Assembly: GCF_011319475.1 (NCBI RefSeq)
Contig: NZ_RCMC01000290.1
Span: forward strand, 31,550 to 49,450
Direction of reading: 5' to 3'
Length of the DNA: 17,901 bases
Source of the DNA: Candidatus Nitrosotalea sp. FS
GTDB taxonomy: Archaea > Thermoproteota > Nitrososphaeria > Nitrososphaerales > Nitrosopumilaceae
The notes under the pieces were generated by a model that saw only the letters and a program-made list of their open reading frames with translations, searched no databases and was not told the DNA's origin. Shown piece after piece: positions 15,641-17,901 of this stretch. The position numbers and the translations under genes are program-made. The stretch's first letter is position 1. Each line of letters starts with the position of its first letter.

Positions 15641-15665
15641 AAAGTCCATAAAAATAGATGTCATG

Positions 15666-17096
15666 TTATCTTGTGAGCCATTCATTTTTCCTAAAATTCC
15701 ATACTGCCGGAAAGACTAGCCAAGATAAGACAAAAGATGCAATAAGATTCATTATTGGTTTATACTTCCAAGTTGTTGAGAGGTTATTTCGGAACTTACA
15801 GTCTAACCCATGAGCAAGCCCTGTAAGTAATGAACCAAGTACGAAAATTGAAGGTACCCAATATTGCTGAAGTATTACAGGTTCATAGAATAATACTATC
15901 AAAACAATGAGTGGGGATGTAAAAGTCGTCATAAATTCAGTATAAAAAATTAAAGCCATTAACGGATTTTTCTTCCAGAAAAAAGAACTTACAAATAGAT
16001 TAGAACGGATGTAACCCTTTTTCCATCTTTTTTGTTGCTTGAAATATCCTTTTATTTTTTCAGGAACATCAGTATAAACCAGGGCAGATGCAACATAGGT
16101 TGCTTTCCATTCCACAATGGCTTGGGCGGTTAGTATCCTATCTTCTGCATCATCATAATTTGCACTATCCTCCATCATTCTTTTTGAGATTGGAGCCAAC
16201 TCGGTTTTTGCCCATGGCGTTGCTATTGCATATGAAGTAAGGTCTCTATCGTCACTATTGTGAATTCTTGCCTTTATCCAATATGGAATAAAGTTGGCAA
16301 TTGCTTCACGCCTATATCCTGCCAGGCAGCCCGAACAACACATTACGCTTCCAAAAACGCTTTCTGTTGTTTTGTGAATGTTAAATGCATAATCATACCA
16401 CACGTCCTGACATTTTGTAAGAAAGCTTTTTTGCGCATTCCATGCCCGGGCATAACCTACAACTGCACCTGTTTTTGGATCTGCATAAAACGCCTTCATG
16501 AATTCCTTGATTGCATGAGGATCTACTACACTATCAGAGTCTATCAGTACGATATAATCTGCCGTGGATGCGTTGAATCCAGCTGCAACAGCCTTACGCT
16601 TTCCTTCATTTATTTTATGTACAACTTTTAATTTAGGATATTTTCTTGTAAGATTGTCTAGAATTTCTTTGGTACCATCTTTGCTTCCATCATTTACTGC
16701 TATTACTTCTAGGTTTTTGTATGTAGAACAATAAATTGCATCAATTACTATTTCGATCATTGCTTCTTGATTATACACAGGAATTATGACTGAGACTAGA
16801 TCATTTTTTGCTACACCTTTTGCAGGGTTTTTGTAAAAAAACCATCCAACAAACAATATGATCAAGGCATGTATCGGCATCAAAGTAGAGTATACAATGA
16901 GAGGATCGTTTAGATCGACGCCTTTTACCACATTAAATACAATCACACCTGAAATTGCAATGATACTACATATTCTCAAAACCCATGCTAGTTTACGGAC
17001 TTGAATCCTACCACTTGGTGCAAACTTTTGATTGCATTTTGGAATCTCAATTACTTTAACATCAGAATGTGATTTTTCTTGTAACTCTACAGTCAA
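15666..17096 (-). CDS. Membrane GT2 processive glycosyltransferase (PgaC/hyaluronan-synthase-like)
   Basis: This is a 476-residue inverting glycosyltransferase of family 2 that should polymerise sugars from nucleotide-sugar donors and pass the chain through the membrane. Two N-terminal membrane segments (about 37-57 and 68-88) precede the GT-A domain: VSVIIPVYNQ (101-110), NDGS (135-138), DSD (186-188), CCSGCLAGYRRE (253-264), a second acidic motif AEDR (317-320) and QQKRW (354-358). Membrane helices at about 380-403, 412-430 and 448-466 follow. This is the order in PgaC, NodC, chitin and hyaluronan synthases. An extra DDR-LT-like motif (282-287) lies before the expected EDR-LT. There is no ATG near the N-terminus; TTG at 17094-17096 overlaps the TGA stop of the upstream pseudo-deacetylase gene, with GGAG ten bases before it. 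The product is probably a beta-linked polymer, N-acetylated if the deacetylases act on it. Confidence 0.93.
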   Translation of the reverse strand: MTVELQEKSHSDVKVIEIPKCNQKFAPSGRIQVRKLAWVLRICSIIAISGVIVFNVVKGVDLNDPLIVYSTLMPIHALIILFVGWFFYKNPAKGVAKNDLVSVIIPVYNQEAMIEIVIDAIYCSTYKNLEVIAVNDGSKDGTKEILDNLTRKYPKLKVVHKINEGKRKAVAAGFNASTADYIVLIDSDSVVDPHAIKEFMKAFYADPKTGAVVGYARAWNAQKSFLTKCQDVWYDYAFNIHKTTESVFGSVMCCSGCLAGYRREAIANFIPYWIKARIHNSDDRDLTSYAIATPWAKTELAPISKRMMEDSANYDDAEDRILTAQAIVEWKATYVASALVYTDVPEKIKGYFKQQKRWKKGYIRSNLFVSSFFWKKNPLMALIFYTEFMTTFTSPLIVLIVLFYEPVILQQYWVPSIFVLGSLLTGLAHGLDCKFRNNLSTTWKYKPIMNLIASFVLSWLVFPAVWNFRKNEWLTR

Positions 17097-17821
17097 GTTC
17101 TATTTGCTCCGTGTATCGTCAAATCCATAGAAGTTAATTCAGTTGCACTCACAAAACGAAAGTTTTTAGATTTAAATTCTGAAATGAATTCGTCAATCTG
17201 AGATACGGGTGTAGAATTATCAAAATTTACTAGAACTGGTTTGTCTGCAGGAACATGTCTGAAGAAACCTGTATAATACTTTGATCCGTTATACGTAACT
17301 AGATCAAACTTTATGAATTTTCCATCATAATACTTGTTATATTGTTCGTTATAGGAAAAATCTGCTAAGATGTTTGAACGACTCAGTAGAGAGTAAATAT
17401 TAGCATCTGTCGCACCATACGGAGCTTTGAATAATTTAGAATCTAAATTTCCAGCCTTGTCAACTGCCAATTTGCCATTTTGCACTTCCTCAAGTTGAGT
17501 AGCGTAATCTGAAATTGAAGGAAGTGATACATAGTCATATGATTCACTACCAATGTCAACACCGCTGGAAAATCCATTAACACAATCAGGATGTCGTTCT
17601 GCAACTTTACCAATTACAAATACAGCTGCCTTGACATCATATTTTGATAAAACAGTAGATAGATCATGACACCAGTTAGGAAGATTTTGTTCATTAGTTA
17701 CACTAAATGAGAGAAGTATTGGTTGGGTGGGACTAGGACGCAAGAATTCGGGTACTACTAATAAAACGCCTAATGTGATTACTATCCCAGTGATTATCGC
17801 ACCCACTTGTACTATTTTCAT
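17093..17821 (-). CDS. Membrane-anchored NodB-fold pseudo-deacetylase
   Basis: This is a 242-residue protein with an N-terminal membrane anchor (about 7-28) and an extracellular NodB-like fold (about 34-232). The fold landmarks are clear: first strand ILLSFS, helix and strand DVKAAVFVIGKVAERHPD (62-79), DIGSESYDYVSL (89-100), FKAPYG (131-136), and a final helix-strand DEFISEFKSKNFRFVSATEL. The catalytic residues are gone. Motif 1 Asp-Asp is Ser40-Val41. The two motif-2 His are Glu93 and Tyr97. Only the PYG of motif 3 remains. It is thus probably a polymer-binding or structural partner of the GT2 enzyme rather than an enzyme. The gene overlaps the GT2 start by four bases and is preceded by a weak GAGG, about ten bases before the ATG at 17819-17821. 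Confidence 0.85.
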   Translation of the reverse strand: MKIVQVGAIITGIVITLGVLLVVPEFLRPSPTQPILLSFSVTNEQNLPNWCHDLSTVLSKYDVKAAVFVIGKVAERHPDCVNGFSSGVDIGSESYDYVSLPSISDYATQLEEVQNGKLAVDKAGNLDSKLFKAPYGATDANIYSLLSRSNILADFSYNEQYNKYYDGKFIKFDLVTYNGSKYYTGFFRHVPADKPVLVNFDNSTPVSQIDEFISEFKSKNFRFVSATELTSMDLTIHGANRT

Positions 17822-17827
17822 GCAATG

Positions 17828-17901
17828 TCAGCCTCTTGCTAGAGGTATTTCCTGTGAAGCCTTTTGGATAAGGTGGAACCTGTATTGTGAATCCACCATC
17901 T
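17828..17901 (-). CDS. C-terminal end of an upstream gene, partial
   Basis: One minus-strand frame is open from the window end to a TGA at 17828-17830 and would give a tail ending YRFHLIQKASQEIPLARG. The stop lies six bases before the next ATG, spacing that fits an operon gene. A second frame is also open here and would run into the next gene, so the choice is uncertain. No TATA box is visible, which also suggests that the operon begins further upstream, outside the window. Confidence 0.35.
   Translation of the reverse strand, partial: MVDSQYRFHLIQKASQEIPLARG

Noticed and set aside
1..17901. tRNA, rRNA, insertion sequences, integrase or attachment sites
   Set aside because: I saw no cloverleaf-like stretch, transposase motif, or flanking repeat that would support any of these.

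Overview
The window looks like chromosomal DNA of an ammonia-oxidising thaumarchaeon (Nitrososphaeria, most likely Nitrosopumilales-like). This rests on low GC, short intergenic regions, and archaeal TATA boxes placed about 26 bases before several start codons, which implies leaderless transcripts. It also rests on secreted-protein modules that I recognise from that group: repeats built around W-x(n)-G-x-[IV]-[SP]-D, and a module of the form SPL-x-Q-x(n)-GI-x(n)-VVC. The assignment is inferred from protein style; there is no rRNA in the window.

Bases 1-5420 are ordinary mixed chromosome. They hold a partial DUF5615/PIN-like protein (-), a secreted two-repeat protein (-), a divergent CorA-type transporter (+), a SNF2-family ATPase (+), a small unknown protein (-), a stand-alone Lrp/AsnC ligand-binding domain (-), and two very small conserved-looking genes (+ and -), one basic and one highly acidic.

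Bases 5283-9052 form a cell-surface carbohydrate region. A 653-residue secreted NodB-like polysaccharide deacetylase with C-terminal Ig-like domains (-) faces a secreted jelly-roll (concanavalin-like) protein (+).

Bases 9052-17901 are a run of genes all on the minus strand. Read in the direction of transcription they are: the tail of an unknown gene, a membrane-anchored deacetylase-fold protein that has lost its catalytic residues, a membrane GT2 processive glycosyltransferase, an AlgI-like MBOAT O-acyltransferase, a 968-residue membrane-anchored SGNH-like protein with 84 uninterrupted pentapeptide repeats and a jelly-roll tail, then two more secreted NodB deacetylases. Overlaps or gaps of 4 to 50 bases join the first five complete genes; the last deacetylase follows after 135 bases.

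My reading is an archaeal exopolysaccharide synthesis and modification system. GT2 would make and export a beta-linked polymer, probably of N-acetylated sugars. MBOAT plus the SGNH-like protein would O-acylate it outside the cell, as AlgI with AlgJ/AlgX do for alginate. The NodB enzymes would de-N-acetylate it, as PgaB does for PNAG. The pentapeptide rod and jelly-roll domains would hold the polymer or the enzymes at the surface. The architecture is directly visible; the polymer identity and the coupling are inference. The most unusual items are the 84-unit pentapeptide rod fused to an acyltransferase-like domain, the pseudo-deacetylase that opens the operon, and a third deacetylase with a metal-ligand Asp replaced by Gly.
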